Of a stretch of 64,000 nucleotides of DNA, positions 25,643-34,311 are shown piece by piece (the stretch's first letter is position 1; each line of letters starts with the position of its first letter). Source of the DNA: Mordavella massiliensis (lineage in GTDB: Bacteria > Bacillota > Clostridia > Lachnospirales > Lachnospiraceae); assembly GCF_016901695.1 (NCBI RefSeq), contig NZ_JACJKS010000004.1, forward strand, positions 124,001 to 188,000, in the 5' to 3' direction. The position numbers were made by a program, and so were the translations under genes. Under the pieces are notes generated by a model that saw only the letters and a list, made by a program, of their open reading frames with translations, did no database searches and was not told the origin of the DNA.

Positions 25643-26773
25643 ATGGCTATGGCAGAGATAACCCTGGATACATTGAGAAAACAGAAAGGACAGGCGGATG
25701 TGCCGGCAGCAGAGATACCGGCCGCCCTGAAGGAGCAGATCACCGCGCTGACCCCGGAGGAGAGGCGCAAGGTGGAGGAGCTGAAGGAGCAGATCGACCT
25801 GACAGACTCCCAGATGCTGATGCAGTACGGCGCCGGAGCGAAGCAGAATATTGCAGATTTCTCTGAGAATATCCTGGGCAACGTCCGCGCAAAGGATACG
25901 GGATACGTGGGGGATCTGATGACCGGTCTCATCTCCAATGTGGAGGGCCTTGACTTTGACTCCCTGGAGAAAGAGGGCGGGATCATGGGCCTTTTTAAGA
26001 AGGCGGAGTCCAAAGTGAAGAAATTCCTCATGCAGTATGAAAAACTGGAGGTTCAGGTGGACAGGATCGAGGGCAAGCTGGAGGAGGCCCGGATGGAGAT
26101 GCTCAAAGACATCGGCATGCTGGACGCCATGTATGAGAAGAACCTGTCCTATTTCCGGCAGCTCCAGCTCTACATCGCAGCCGGCGAGGAGAAACTGCAG
26201 GAGCTTAGGGAGCAGACGATCCCCTCCCTCCGGGCGGAGGCGGAAAAGAGCGGCGACCCTATGAACGCCCAGATCGTCCGGGATTTTGAGGATACGGTGA
26301 ACCAGTTTGAGAAGAAGGTACATGACCTGAAGACAAGCCGGACCATCGCCATTCAGACGGCGCCCCAGCTGCGGCTCGTACAGAACAATGACAAGCTTCT
26401 GGCTGACAAGATCCAGACAGCCATCCAGGAGACGATCCCCCTGTGGAAGAGCCAGATGGTCCTGGCGCTGGGGCTGTACCGGCAGCAGGAGGCCCTGAAG
26501 CTGCAGCGGAATATCACCGATACGACGAACCAGCTTCTTTTGCAGAACTCGGAGAAGCTGAAACAGAATACGCTGGATGTGGCGAAAGAATCAGAGCGGA
26601 GCATCGTGGATATCGCAACGCTGAAGAAGGCAAACGAGAACCTGATCAGCACCATGAGCGAGGCGGTCCGCATCCAGCAGGAGGGACGCAGGAAACGGCA
26701 GGAGGCGGAGGCTGAGCTGGAGAAGCTGGAGCACGACATCCGCGCTTCCCTGCTGGGGGCATCCCAGAACTGA
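25643..26773 (+). CDS. TelA-family toxic anion resistance protein
   Basis: A 376-residue, almost wholly helical cytoplasmic protein of the TelA/YaaN/KlaA family. Family segments include QYGAGAKQNIADFSENILGNV, VEGLDFDSLEKEGG, LDAMYEKNLSYFRQLQLYI, TAPQLRLVQNNDKLLADKIQ and IPLWKSQMVLALG, followed by a long basic-acidic coiled coil. Members are linked to tellurite and other stress resistance and commonly sit with XpaC. Start could be ATG 25643 or ATG 25649; the ribosome site AGAAAGG lies 5 or 11 bases upstream. It is last in the operon, before a terminator that overlaps the end of the convergent lacI-type gene. Confidence 0.87.
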   Translation: MAMAEITLDTLRKQKGQADVPAAEIPAALKEQITALTPEERRKVEELKEQIDLTDSQMLMQYGAGAKQNIADFSENILGNVRAKDTGYVGDLMTGLISNVEGLDFDSLEKEGGIMGLFKKAESKVKKFLMQYEKLEVQVDRIEGKLEEARMEMLKDIGMLDAMYEKNLSYFRQLQLYIAAGEEKLQELREQTIPSLRAEAEKSGDPMNAQIVRDFEDTVNQFEKKVHDLKTSRTIAIQTAPQLRLVQNNDKLLADKIQTAIQETIPLWKSQMVLALGLYRQQEALKLQRNITDTTNQLLLQNSEKLKQNTLDVAKESERSIVDIATLKKANENLISTMSEAVRIQQEGRRKRQEAEAELEKLEHDIRASLLGASQN

Positions 26774-26780
26774 TATACGA

Positions 26781-26821
26781 AAAGAAGGCGGATCCTATGC
26801 ATCAGGGTCCGCCTTCTTTCT
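26781..26821. terminator. Bidirectional terminator between telA and the LacI-type gene
   Basis: AAAGAAGGCGGATCC (26781-26795) pairs with GGGTCCGCCTTCTTT (26805-26819). The right arm is inside the last codons of the convergent regulator, whose stop is at 26795-26797. Confidence 0.85.
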
Positions 26822-27805
26822 GGCAGTGTCTGTCGACTGGCGCACCACCAGGCTGGCGTGCAGGAGGAGCGTGCCGATAGCCACCCCGTTCATGAGGCTC
26901 TCCAGGGCGTAGTAGCCGCTCTTGCCAAGCTGTATCCGCTCCTGACGTACAGTGGTGAGGGGCGGGGAAGTGTAGGCGCAGATGGGCAGGTCGTCAAAGC
27001 CGATAATGCTCACGTCGCCGGGGACACGAAGGCCCATCTGCTGGCATTGCACCAGAGCCGCGCTGGCGATCAGGTCATGGCTGCAGATGATGCCCGTGAC
27101 GCCCTCCTTTAAGAGCCGGGGCAGGTGCTTCTCCATGCACTGGGAGATGTAGTAGGAACTCCCGGCCAGAGAGGAGTCTGCGGGCAGCCCGTTCTGGCGC
27201 AGGGCGGAAAAGAAGGCTTTGTGCCGGACCTGCATGATGTGGGAGCCGAGGGCATGGCTTAAGTAGCCGACCTTCCGATGCCCAAGGCTTTTCAGATGTT
27301 CCACCGCAAGTTCCATTCCTTCATTGTTGTCAACGCCCACATATCCGATGTGAGGATTGGCCATGATGTAGTTGTCATAGAGGACCGTGGGCGTGTGGCT
27401 TGTTTGGAAGTCTTTCATCCAGCAGTCGCTTAAAGAGAAGCCGAGGATAAAAGAACCCAGGTAGTCATGGCGGAGCATGAAAGCGTCGTAGGAGGATGCC
27501 TTCTGCAGTTTCTCGGTGACCGGGACAATGTCCACAGTGTAGCCGGCGGGCTCGGCCATCTGCCGGAAGCCGAGGATGATCTCGTAGCCGAACTGGTGGG
27601 GCTCCTGGTAGTCTATGTTCTCGATCAGGATGCACAGTTTTCTCTGTCCGCCGGGACGTCGGATCTTTGTGTATCCCAGTTCCACAGCAGTCTCGATCAC
27701 ATTTTTTTGTAAAGTTTCGCTAATATCGGAGGCACCATTCAGGGCCTTGGATACCGTTCCCTTGGAAATGCCAAGTTTATCAGCAATATCCTGTATAGTA
27801 GCCAT
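26795..27805 (-). CDS. LacI/GalR-family transcriptional regulator
   Basis: A 336-residue LacI-type repressor. The N-terminal helix-turn-helix and hinge are clear (MATIQDIADKLGISKGTVSKALNG), followed by a sugar-binding core with the late signature VPGDVSIIGFDDLPICAYTSPPLTTV (residues 250-280). The ATG at 27805 has AAGGGG 9 bases upstream; the in-frame ATG at 27814 touches that site, and longer starts add unrelated sequence. It is divergent from the maltodextrin/glycogen genes, so it probably controls them with a maltodextrin-like effector (MalR role). It is one of the few parts of the sugar-uptake locus left intact after a deletion. Confidence 0.88.
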   Translation of the reverse strand: MATIQDIADKLGISKGTVSKALNGASDISETLQKNVIETAVELGYTKIRRPGGQRKLCILIENIDYQEPHQFGYEIILGFRQMAEPAGYTVDIVPVTEKLQKASSYDAFMLRHDYLGSFILGFSLSDCWMKDFQTSHTPTVLYDNYIMANPHIGYVGVDNNEGMELAVEHLKSLGHRKVGYLSHALGSHIMQVRHKAFFSALRQNGLPADSSLAGSSYYISQCMEKHLPRLLKEGVTGIICSHDLIASAALVQCQQMGLRVPGDVSIIGFDDLPICAYTSPPLTTVRQERIQLGKSGYYALESLMNGVAIGTLLLHASLVVRQSTDTARKKADPDA

Positions 27806-27844
27806 AGGATGCATCCCCTTTCCCTGGAAAAGTAATGTAAGAAA

Positions 27845-27873
27845 ATTATAGTAGATATCTGTATGAAAAGCAA
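27845..27873 (-). promoter_or_regulatory. Promoter of the LacI-type gene
   Basis: On the minus strand TTGCTT (27868-27873) and a perfect TATAAT (27845-27850), spacer 17. A LacI-like imperfect palindrome (CGAAACCGTTGC on the minus strand) overlaps the -35 element and could be an autoregulatory operator. Confidence 0.65.
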
Positions 27874-27999
27874 CGGTTTCGAGGAAAAAAGGGTGGATGT
27901 TTCGTATAGTTTTGAAAAACGAGAAAGTAAATATATACAAAAACAGAATTTAAAATCTATGTAAAATAGACAAAACATGAAAATGTGTTTATATTTCCG

Positions 28000-28028
28000 T
28001 TGACGGATGAAGAAAACAGGAGTATTCT
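28000..28028 (+). promoter_or_regulatory. Promoter of the truncated binding-protein / glgP operon
   Basis: TTGACG (28000-28005) and TATTCT (28023-28028), spacer 17, facing away from the LacI-type gene. It may now be the main promoter for glgP and the genes after it. Confidence 0.6.
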
Positions 28029-28079
28029 ATATCCAGAACGAAATAATACGAAACATTAAAGAGAAATAGAGATGAGGTA

Positions 28080-28410
28080 ATGATGAAAAGAGGGTTGGCG
28101 CTGCTGCTTACAGCAGGGTTGCTGGCAGGACTTACCGGATGCGCCGCCGCGCAGGAGGGCGGGGACGGGGCGGAGAAGATCCGCCTGATGGTGTGGTCCC
28201 CGTCCAATGATCAGTCGAAAGACAGCGGGGAGTGGCTGCAGACGATGTGCGAGAGGTTTGCCGATGAGCATCCTGAGTGGGACATTACATTTGTCTACGG
28301 TGTGTCCGACGAGGCCAGCGCTGCCGGGCAGGTGTCACAGGACCCGGAGGCCAGCGCGGATGTGTTCATGTTTGCCAACGACACGCTGACTACCATGACG
28401 GACGCCCCCT
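28080..28410 (+). pseudogene. Truncated sugar ABC transporter solute-binding lipoprotein
   Basis: About 110 codons of an extracellular binding protein remain. They comprise a signal peptide with lipobox LTGC (near residue 20), then IRLMVWSPSNDQSKDSGEWL, QTMCERFADEHPEWDITFVYG and ADVFMFANDTLTTM. This is the start of a maltose/maltodextrin-type (MalE, SBP family 1) protein, normally about 400 residues. Near 28405 the similarity stops and the DNA continues as the tail of a debranching enzyme in a different frame. The resulting reading frame closes at 28436. The promoter and ribosome site remain, so a short secreted product could still be made. No permease genes are present. Confidence 0.8.
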
Positions 28411-28636
28411 GGGAGCCTACTACCTGGCTTATCTGAAAGTCCACGGCTATTCCCGGGCTGCGAAAGAAAAGGTGAAAGAGCAGATGGAAGGACTGGAGAG
28501 CGCCCTCAGGGAGGGATGCGCAGGACAGCTTCCTGAGATCTATGACGGGGCGTTCCCCACGGTCTCCAGAGGGTGCTTCGCCCAGGCCTGGAGTGTGGGA
28601 GAACTGCTTCGGGTCTATGAAAAACTGGAAAAATAG
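28403..28636 (+). pseudogene. 3' remnant of a glycogen debranching enzyme gene
   Basis: In the frame ending with TAG at 28634-28636 the translation from about 28403 reads PLGAYYLAYLKVHGYS, then GLESALREGCAGQLPEIYDG and RGCFAQAWSVGELLRVYEKL. This is the conserved C-terminal end of amylo-alpha-1,6-glucosidase (GDE_C, (alpha/alpha)6 barrel), in which the AQAWSVGE motif is typical. Roughly the last 76 residues remain and no start codon of its own is credible. It is fused by deletion to the binding-protein gene upstream and lies directly before glgP, the expected place for a debranching enzyme in a glycogen-use operon. Confidence 0.8.
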
Positions 28637-28694
28637 GGTATGATAATACCGTAGTGTTTATGAAATATCAGATGTGAAAAGGAGAGTATTCATT

Positions 28695-30956
28695 ATGGAA
28701 CAGGCATTACAGCGTGTATTGCAGGAGAAATTTCAGAAAGATATCAAAGACGCCACAAAGGAGGAGATCTACACAGCCCTTCTCTTTGTGACAAAGGAAA
28801 AAATGCAGGGCATGAAGGCCAACACAGGAGACAGGAAATTATATTACATTTCCGCGGAATTCCTCATCGGCAAGCTTCTATCCAACAACCTCATCAACCT
28901 GGGGCTTTTTGAGGAGACGAGGGAGGTGCTGGCAAAATACGGCCACGATCTGACGCAGATCGAGGAGGCGGAGCCGGAGCCGTCTCTTGGAAACGGCGGC
29001 CTGGGACGACTGGCTGCCTGCTTCCTTGACTCCATCGCCACCCTGGGGCTTTGCGGGGACGGCGTGGGCCTTAACTACCACGACGGCCTTTTCCTCCAGA
29101 AGTTTGCAGACCATAAGCAGCAGGAGGAGAAGAATCCGTGGATCACGGACGAAAGCTGGCTGACCAGGACGGACTGTCACTTTGAGGTGCCTTTTAAGGA
29201 CTTCACGGTTACCTCCACGATGTATGACATCGATGTGCCGGGGTACAAGAGCGGCTGCAACAAGCTGCACCTCTTTGATCTGGATACAGTGGATGAGAGC
29301 ATCATCCACGACGGCATCCGGTTTGACAAAGAGGACATTCAGAAGAACCTGACGCTGTTCCTCTACCCGGACGACTCCGATGAGGCGGGGCAGCTTCTTC
29401 GCATCTACCAGCAGTATTTCATGGTCAGCAACGCGGCCCAGCTCATCCTGAAGGAGGCGGAGGAAAGAGGCGTGAACCTCTATCACCTCCACGAGCACGT
29501 GTGCATCCAGATCAACGACACCCACCCCACCATGGTGATCCCGGAGCTGATCCGGATCCTGACAACTCAGAAGGGCTTCAACATGGATACGGCCATCGAT
29601 GTGGTGAGAAAGACATGCGCCTACACGAACCACACGATCCTGGCGGAGGCGCTGGAGAAGTGGCCCGTCTCCTACCTGGAGAAGGTGGTGCCCCAGCTCA
29701 TGCCCATCATCCGGGAACTGGATGCCAGGGTGAGAAGAGACTTCCACGACGAGAGAGTGTACATCATCGACAAGATGGACCGGGTGCACATGGCCCATAT
29801 CGACATCCACTACGGCTACGCGGTGAACGGCGTGGCGGCCCTCCACACGGAGATCCTCAGGGAGTCGGAGCTGAAGCCTTTCTATGATATCTATCCGGAG
29901 AAGTTCAACAACAAGACAAACGGCATCACCTTCCGCCGCTGGCTCCTCCACTGCAACCACGAGCTGGCGGATTATCTGAAGGAGCTTATCGGGGAGGAGT
30001 ATGTGGAGGATGCTTCCCGGCTTGAGAAGCTGCTGGACTATCAGGACGATGAGACGGTTCTTAAGAGACTGCGGGAGATCAAGAGGGACGCCAAGGCGGA
30101 GCTGAAGAACTACCTGAAGATGACCCAGGATGCGGACATCGATGAGAACTCCGTATTTGACATCCAGATCAAGCGCCTTCACGAGTACAAGAGACAGCAG
30201 ATGAACGCCCTCTACGCCATCTACAAATACAAGGAGATCAAGAAGGGACATCTGCCGAAGCGCCCCATCACCATGATCTTCGGCGCCAAGGCGGCGCCGG
30301 CCTACACCATAGCCAAGGACATCATCCATCTGATCCTCTGCCTGCAGGAGCTGGTGAACAAGGATCCGGATGTCAGCCCGTACCTGCGGATCGTCATGGT
30401 GGAGAACTACAACGTGACAAAGGCGGAGAAGCTGATCCCGGCCTGCGACATCTCCGAGCAGATCTCCCTGGCATCCAAGGAGGCGTCCGGAACCGGCAAC
30501 ATGAAATTCATGCTGAACGGGGCTGTGACGCTGGGGACCGAGGACGGTGCAAACGTGGAGATCCACGAGCTGGTGGGCGACGACAATATCTATATCTTTG
30601 GCGAGAAATCAGAGAAGGTCATCGAGCTCTACGACAAGGCGGCCTACAACTCCAGGGCCATCTATGAGAGCGACAAAGAGATCGAGGAGCTGGTGGACTT
30701 CATCATCAGCAAGCAGCTCATCCTGATCGGCGATCCGGTGAACCTGGGACGTCTTTACAAGGAGATCGTGGGCAAAGACTGGTTTATGACGCTCCTGGAT
30801 GTGAAGGATTACATCCGGACAAAGGAGCGGATGCTCGCAGACTACGAGGACGAGAAGGCGTGGGCGAAGAAGATGCTGGTGAATATCGCCAAAGCGGGCT
30901 TTTTCTCCTCCGACCGCACCATCGCCGAGTACAACCGGGATATCTGGCATTTATAA
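28695..30956 (+). CDS. glgP: Glycogen/maltodextrin phosphorylase
   Basis: A 753-residue GT35 phosphorylase that releases glucose-1-phosphate from alpha-1,4-glucans. Key parts are [53 protein letters not shown] and the pyridoxal-phosphate site [15 protein letters not shown] with lysine K604. Length fits short bacterial forms lacking long regulatory insertions. ATG 28695 was chosen with AAAAGGAG upstream; a GTG at 28674 in the same frame would overlap that ribosome site. malQ follows after 13 bases, so the products act together: MalQ extends short dextrins that GlgP then degrades. Confidence 0.96.
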   Translation: MEQALQRVLQEKFQKDIKDATKEEIYTALLFVTKEKMQGMKANTGDRKLYYISAEFLIGKLLSNNLINLGLFEETREVLAKYGHDLTQIEEAEPEPSLGNGGLGRLAACFLDSIATLGLCGDGVGLNYHDGLFLQKFADHKQQEEKNPWITDESWLTRTDCHFEVPFKDFTVTSTMYDIDVPGYKSGCNKLHLFDLDTVDESIIHDGIRFDKEDIQKNLTLFLYPDDSDEAGQLLRIYQQYFMVSNAAQLILKEAEERGVNLYHLHEHVCIQINDTHPTMVIPELIRILTTQKGFNMDTAIDVVRKTCAYTNHTILAEALEKWPVSYLEKVVPQLMPIIRELDARVRRDFHDERVYIIDKMDRVHMAHIDIHYGYAVNGVAALHTEILRESELKPFYDIYPEKFNNKTNGITFRRWLLHCNHELADYLKELIGEEYVEDASRLEKLLDYQDDETVLKRLREIKRDAKAELKNYLKMTQDADIDENSVFDIQIKRLHEYKRQQMNALYAIYKYKEIKKGHLPKRPITMIFGAKAAPAYTIAKDIIHLILCLQELVNKDPDVSPYLRIVMVENYNVTKAEKLIPACDISEQISLASKEASGTGNMKFMLNGAVTLGTEDGANVEIHELVGDDNIYIFGEKSEKVIELYDKAAYNSRAIYESDKEIEELVDFIISKQLILIGDPVNLGRLYKEIVGKDWFMTLLDVKDYIRTKERMLADYEDEKAWAKKMLVNIAKAGFFSSDRTIAEYNRDIWHL

Positions 30957-30969
30957 GAGAGGTAGGACC

Positions 30970-32439
30970 ATGCGACAGACAGGAATACTGATGCCTGTGT
31001 CCTCCCTCCCCTCCCGCACCGGGATCGGGGAGCTGGGGGAGGCGGCTTTCAGATGGATCGATATGATGCAAAAGAGCGGTGTCGGGATCTGGCAGATCCT
31101 GCCCCTCAATCCGGTGGGATACGGGAATTCCCCCTACCAGCCCTACTCCTCCTACGCGGGGGATGAGCTCTATATCAGCCTGGATGAACTCTGCAAAGAG
31201 GGGCTGCTGGAACAGCAGCCGGAGGCTTTTCGGGAGAACGCCCGGCGGGTGGACTACGACGCGGTCCGCGCTTTCAAGCTTCCCTACCTCAAGAGGGCCT
31301 GGCAGACCTTCCGGGAGAAAGGGCTGGATGAGACGGAGGAGTTCCGGTCCTTTGCAGACCAGGAGTGGGTGCGGGACTACAGTGTCTTCCGCGCCCTGAA
31401 GACCAGCAACGGCGGCGCCTGCTGGAACGACTGGCGCAGGGCAGACAAGAACTGGGTGGAGGAGCCAAGAAAGCTTACGCAGGAGGAGAGAGGGGAGGCG
31501 GCCTTCCAGACTTTCCTCCAGTATGTCTTTTTCCGTCAGTGGATGCAGGTGAAGCAGGCGGCCAACGACAGAGGCATCCGCGTGATGGGGGATGTGCCCT
31601 TCTATGTGGGGCTTGACTCTGCAGATGTGTGGGGAGGGAAGGATAACTTCCTTTTGGACACGGACGGGCGTCCCGTCTTTATTGCAGGCGTGCCGCCTGA
31701 TTACTTCAGTGAGACGGGACAGCGGTGGGGCAATCCCATCTACGACTGGGATCACATGAAGAAGGAGGGCTACCGGTTCTGGCTGGAGAGGATCGGCTAC
31801 AGCGGGAAGCTTTTTGACATTGTGCGCATCGACCACTTCCGGGCCTTTGACACATACTGGAAGATCCCGGCTACCTGTCCCACAGCCGTGGAGGGAGACT
31901 GGATCGAGGCGCCGGGATACGAGGTGCTGGATCTTCTGACGAAGGAACTGCCGGATGTGGAGCTGGTGGCGGAGGACCTGGGCGAACTCCGCCCGGAGGT
32001 GCTCACCCTGAAGGACCACTACCACCTCAAGGGGATGAAGATCCTTGTGTTTTCCATCGATGTATCCGGCAAGTACGCCAGGGATATCAACGGGGACCGG
32101 GAGAATATGATCTTTTACACCGGCACCCATGACAATGATACGGTCATGGAATGGTACGGGAAGCTGAGCTGCGCTTCCAGGCGCAAGGTGCGCCGGTTTT
32201 TGAGGAAAGCAGGATGCGGGAACGGGTCTGTAAAGGACCGGCTGCTGGCCTACACCTTAAAAAGCAGGGCGCAGTATGCCATTGTTCCCATGCAGGATAT
32301 CCTGGGGCTGGGAGCCGAGGGCCATATGAACAGCCCCGGCACGGTCGGGCCGCCCAACTGGGAGTGGCATCTGCCTTCTTTTGAGAAAGCGCAGCAGGAG
32401 CTTGGAAAGTACAGGAAGCTGCTTGCATACCGGAGATAG
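30970..32439 (+). CDS. malQ: 4-alpha-glucanotransferase
   Basis: A 489-residue GH77 amylomaltase that transfers glucan segments between maltodextrins. It opens with GILMPVSSLPSRTGIGELGE and contains WQILPLNPVGYGNSPYQPYS. The catalytic acids are D288 (RIDHFRAFD), E335 (AEDLGE) and D388 (GTHDNDT), and the end reads NSPGTVGPPNWEW. Start codon at 30970, 13 bases after the glgP stop and behind AGAGAGGTAGG. It works with GlgP on linear dextrins. The next gene, a CBM34-type GH13 enzyme, begins 29 bases downstream in the same direction. Confidence 0.96.
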   Translation: MRQTGILMPVSSLPSRTGIGELGEAAFRWIDMMQKSGVGIWQILPLNPVGYGNSPYQPYSSYAGDELYISLDELCKEGLLEQQPEAFRENARRVDYDAVRAFKLPYLKRAWQTFREKGLDETEEFRSFADQEWVRDYSVFRALKTSNGGACWNDWRRADKNWVEEPRKLTQEERGEAAFQTFLQYVFFRQWMQVKQAANDRGIRVMGDVPFYVGLDSADVWGGKDNFLLDTDGRPVFIAGVPPDYFSETGQRWGNPIYDWDHMKKEGYRFWLERIGYSGKLFDIVRIDHFRAFDTYWKIPATCPTAVEGDWIEAPGYEVLDLLTKELPDVELVAEDLGELRPEVLTLKDHYHLKGMKILVFSIDVSGKYARDINGDRENMIFYTGTHDNDTVMEWYGKLSCASRRKVRRFLRKAGCGNGSVKDRLLAYTLKSRAQYAIVPMQDILGLGAEGHMNSPGTVGPPNWEWHLPSFEKAQQELGKYRKLLAYRR

Positions 32440-32468
32440 ACGAAAGACAGGGACAGGAGAGACGGGAC

Positions 32469-34235
32469 ATGGAATTTACAGGCGTTTATCACAAAACATC
32501 TGAGCAGATGAGCTATCCGCTCAACGAGGATGAGCTGATCGTGAATCTGAAGACCGGCTATGATGTGAAACGGGTGTTTATCCACTACGGGGATCCGTTT
32601 GAGGCTGGCATCCTGGGAGGCGGTGAGAAGTGGGTCGGCAAACGGGAGGAGATCGTCTACAAAAAGCGTCTCCGCCATCAGATCTGGTGGACGACCACTC
32701 TGCTCCCGCCCTACAAGAGATGCAAATACTATTTTGAGCTTCATACAGACACGGAGGTGTGGTACTATTGTGAGGACGGGTTCCTCACCGGAGATCAGTT
32801 GAATATGGAGGGCAGGATGCTCCAGTGTTTTACCGTGCCCTGGATGAACCCGGCGGATGTGAACCGCACGCCCGACTGGGTCAATGATACGGTGTGGTAT
32901 CAGATCTTTCCGGACCGTTTCTGCCGTATCCCGGCGGAAACAGGCGATGAGGAGGATCTGACGCCCTGGCGGACCGGACCGGTCACGAACAGGGAGCGGT
33001 TCGGCGGCAACCTGGAGGGGATCCGGAGCAAACTCCCCTACCTGGCAGATCTGGGTATCACCGGTATTTATTTAAATCCGATTATGGAGGCGGAATCCAA
33101 TCACAAATACGACACGACTGACTATACAAGGATCGATCCTCATTTCGGGGACAGAGAGACCTTTGCCGCGCTGGTGCGGGAAGCCCATGCCCTCGGGATC
33201 CGGGTTATGGTGGACGCCGTGTTCAACCATTGCGGCAGAAAGTTTGGGCCCTGGCAGGACGTGCTGAAAAACGGAAGGGATTCCCGCTATGCAGACTGGT
33301 TCATGGTCCATGAGTGGCCGCTTACGGACAAGCATGAAGACACCAGGGACGGCCGGTTCTACTCGTTTGCTTTTGCGGACTGGATGCCGAAACTCAACAC
33401 AAACAACGAAGAAGTCATTGCGTATTTCTGTAGCGTGTGCGAGGGTTGGATCCGGGATTTCGACATCGATGGCATCCGCTTTGATGTGGGCAATGAGGTG
33501 TCGCACCGCTTCCTGAAGAAAATGCGCGAGCATCTCAGAGGATGTAAGGAGGATATCTATCTGCTGGGCGAGATCTGGCATGACGCCAGCCAGTGGCTCA
33601 TGGGGGATGAGTATGACTCTGTGATGAACTATCCGCTTATGAGCGGCATCCACGATTTTTTCCTGGACAAGAGCATGAAGAAAGAGGAGTTCGAGTACAT
33701 GATCAACCGCTGCTACACCATGTACATGCAGCAGAACAACAACGTCATGTTCAACCTTCTGGACTCCCACGACACGGAGCGGCTTATGAACCGGTTCCAT
33801 GACCTGGATATCTTTTACCAGCAGCTTGCGGTTCTCTTTACTATGCCGGGAAGCCCCTGCATCTATTACGGGACAGAGATCGCCATGGAGGGCGGCCACG
33901 ACCCGGACTGCCGGCGGTGCATGCCCTGGGATGAGCTGGAGGAGAAGGACAACCAGGAGAAGATAGGCCTTGTCCGCTCCCTCATCCGGATGCGGAAGGA
34001 CGAGGAGGCATGCAGGAGCCTCTACTTCCATTTCCCTTGTGAGTATGAAAACGACCGCTGCGTGGAGTACATCAAGCTGGACGGGCACCAGAATGAGATC
34101 GAGGTGCTTCTGAACTGCTCCAAGGAAGACATGAACGTGCGGGAAGAGGGGGAGATCCTCTTCTCCAGAAAATATGCGGACGGGGTCCTTGGGAAGAACG
34201 GCACCCTGATCCGCCGGAAGAAGATTAAACAGTAG
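32469..34235 (+). CDS. Neopullulanase-like GH13 alpha-glucan hydrolase with N-terminal CBM34-like domain
   Basis: A 588-residue enzyme of the GH13_20 kind (cyclomaltodextrinase/neopullulanase/maltogenic amylase). Residues 1-125 form the family's N-terminal beta domain; the TIM barrel starts near PDWVNDTVWYQIFPDRF. Catalytic residues are D339 (GIRFDVGNE), E368 (LLGEIWH) and D435 (DSHDTERL). There is no signal peptide, so it acts on imported dextrins or stored glycogen. Start at 32469 behind GACAGGAG. It lies between malQ and a second GH13 gene. Exact preference (cyclodextrin, pullulan or maltodextrin) cannot be read from sequence alone. Confidence 0.92.
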   Translation: MEFTGVYHKTSEQMSYPLNEDELIVNLKTGYDVKRVFIHYGDPFEAGILGGGEKWVGKREEIVYKKRLRHQIWWTTTLLPPYKRCKYYFELHTDTEVWYYCEDGFLTGDQLNMEGRMLQCFTVPWMNPADVNRTPDWVNDTVWYQIFPDRFCRIPAETGDEEDLTPWRTGPVTNRERFGGNLEGIRSKLPYLADLGITGIYLNPIMEAESNHKYDTTDYTRIDPHFGDRETFAALVREAHALGIRVMVDAVFNHCGRKFGPWQDVLKNGRDSRYADWFMVHEWPLTDKHEDTRDGRFYSFAFADWMPKLNTNNEEVIAYFCSVCEGWIRDFDIDGIRFDVGNEVSHRFLKKMREHLRGCKEDIYLLGEIWHDASQWLMGDEYDSVMNYPLMSGIHDFFLDKSMKKEEFEYMINRCYTMYMQQNNNVMFNLLDSHDTERLMNRFHDLDIFYQQLAVLFTMPGSPCIYYGTEIAMEGGHDPDCRRCMPWDELEEKDNQEKIGLVRSLIRMRKDEEACRSLYFHFPCEYENDRCVEYIKLDGHQNEIEVLLNCSKEDMNVREEGEILFSRKYADGVLGKNGTLIRRKKIKQ

Positions 34236-34250
34236 AAAAGCAGAAAATAT

Positions 34251-34275
34251 AGGCAGGCTTTTATACGTCCTGCCT
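34251..34275 (+). terminator. Hairpin between the two GH13 genes, possible attenuator
   Basis: AGGCAGG (34251-34257) pairs with CCTGCCT (34269-34275). There is no T-run, so it more likely tunes or stabilises the mRNA than terminates it. Confidence 0.35.
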
Positions 34276-34311
34276 GTATCTGCGTACAGAGTGGAAAGGA
34301 GATGAACATTT

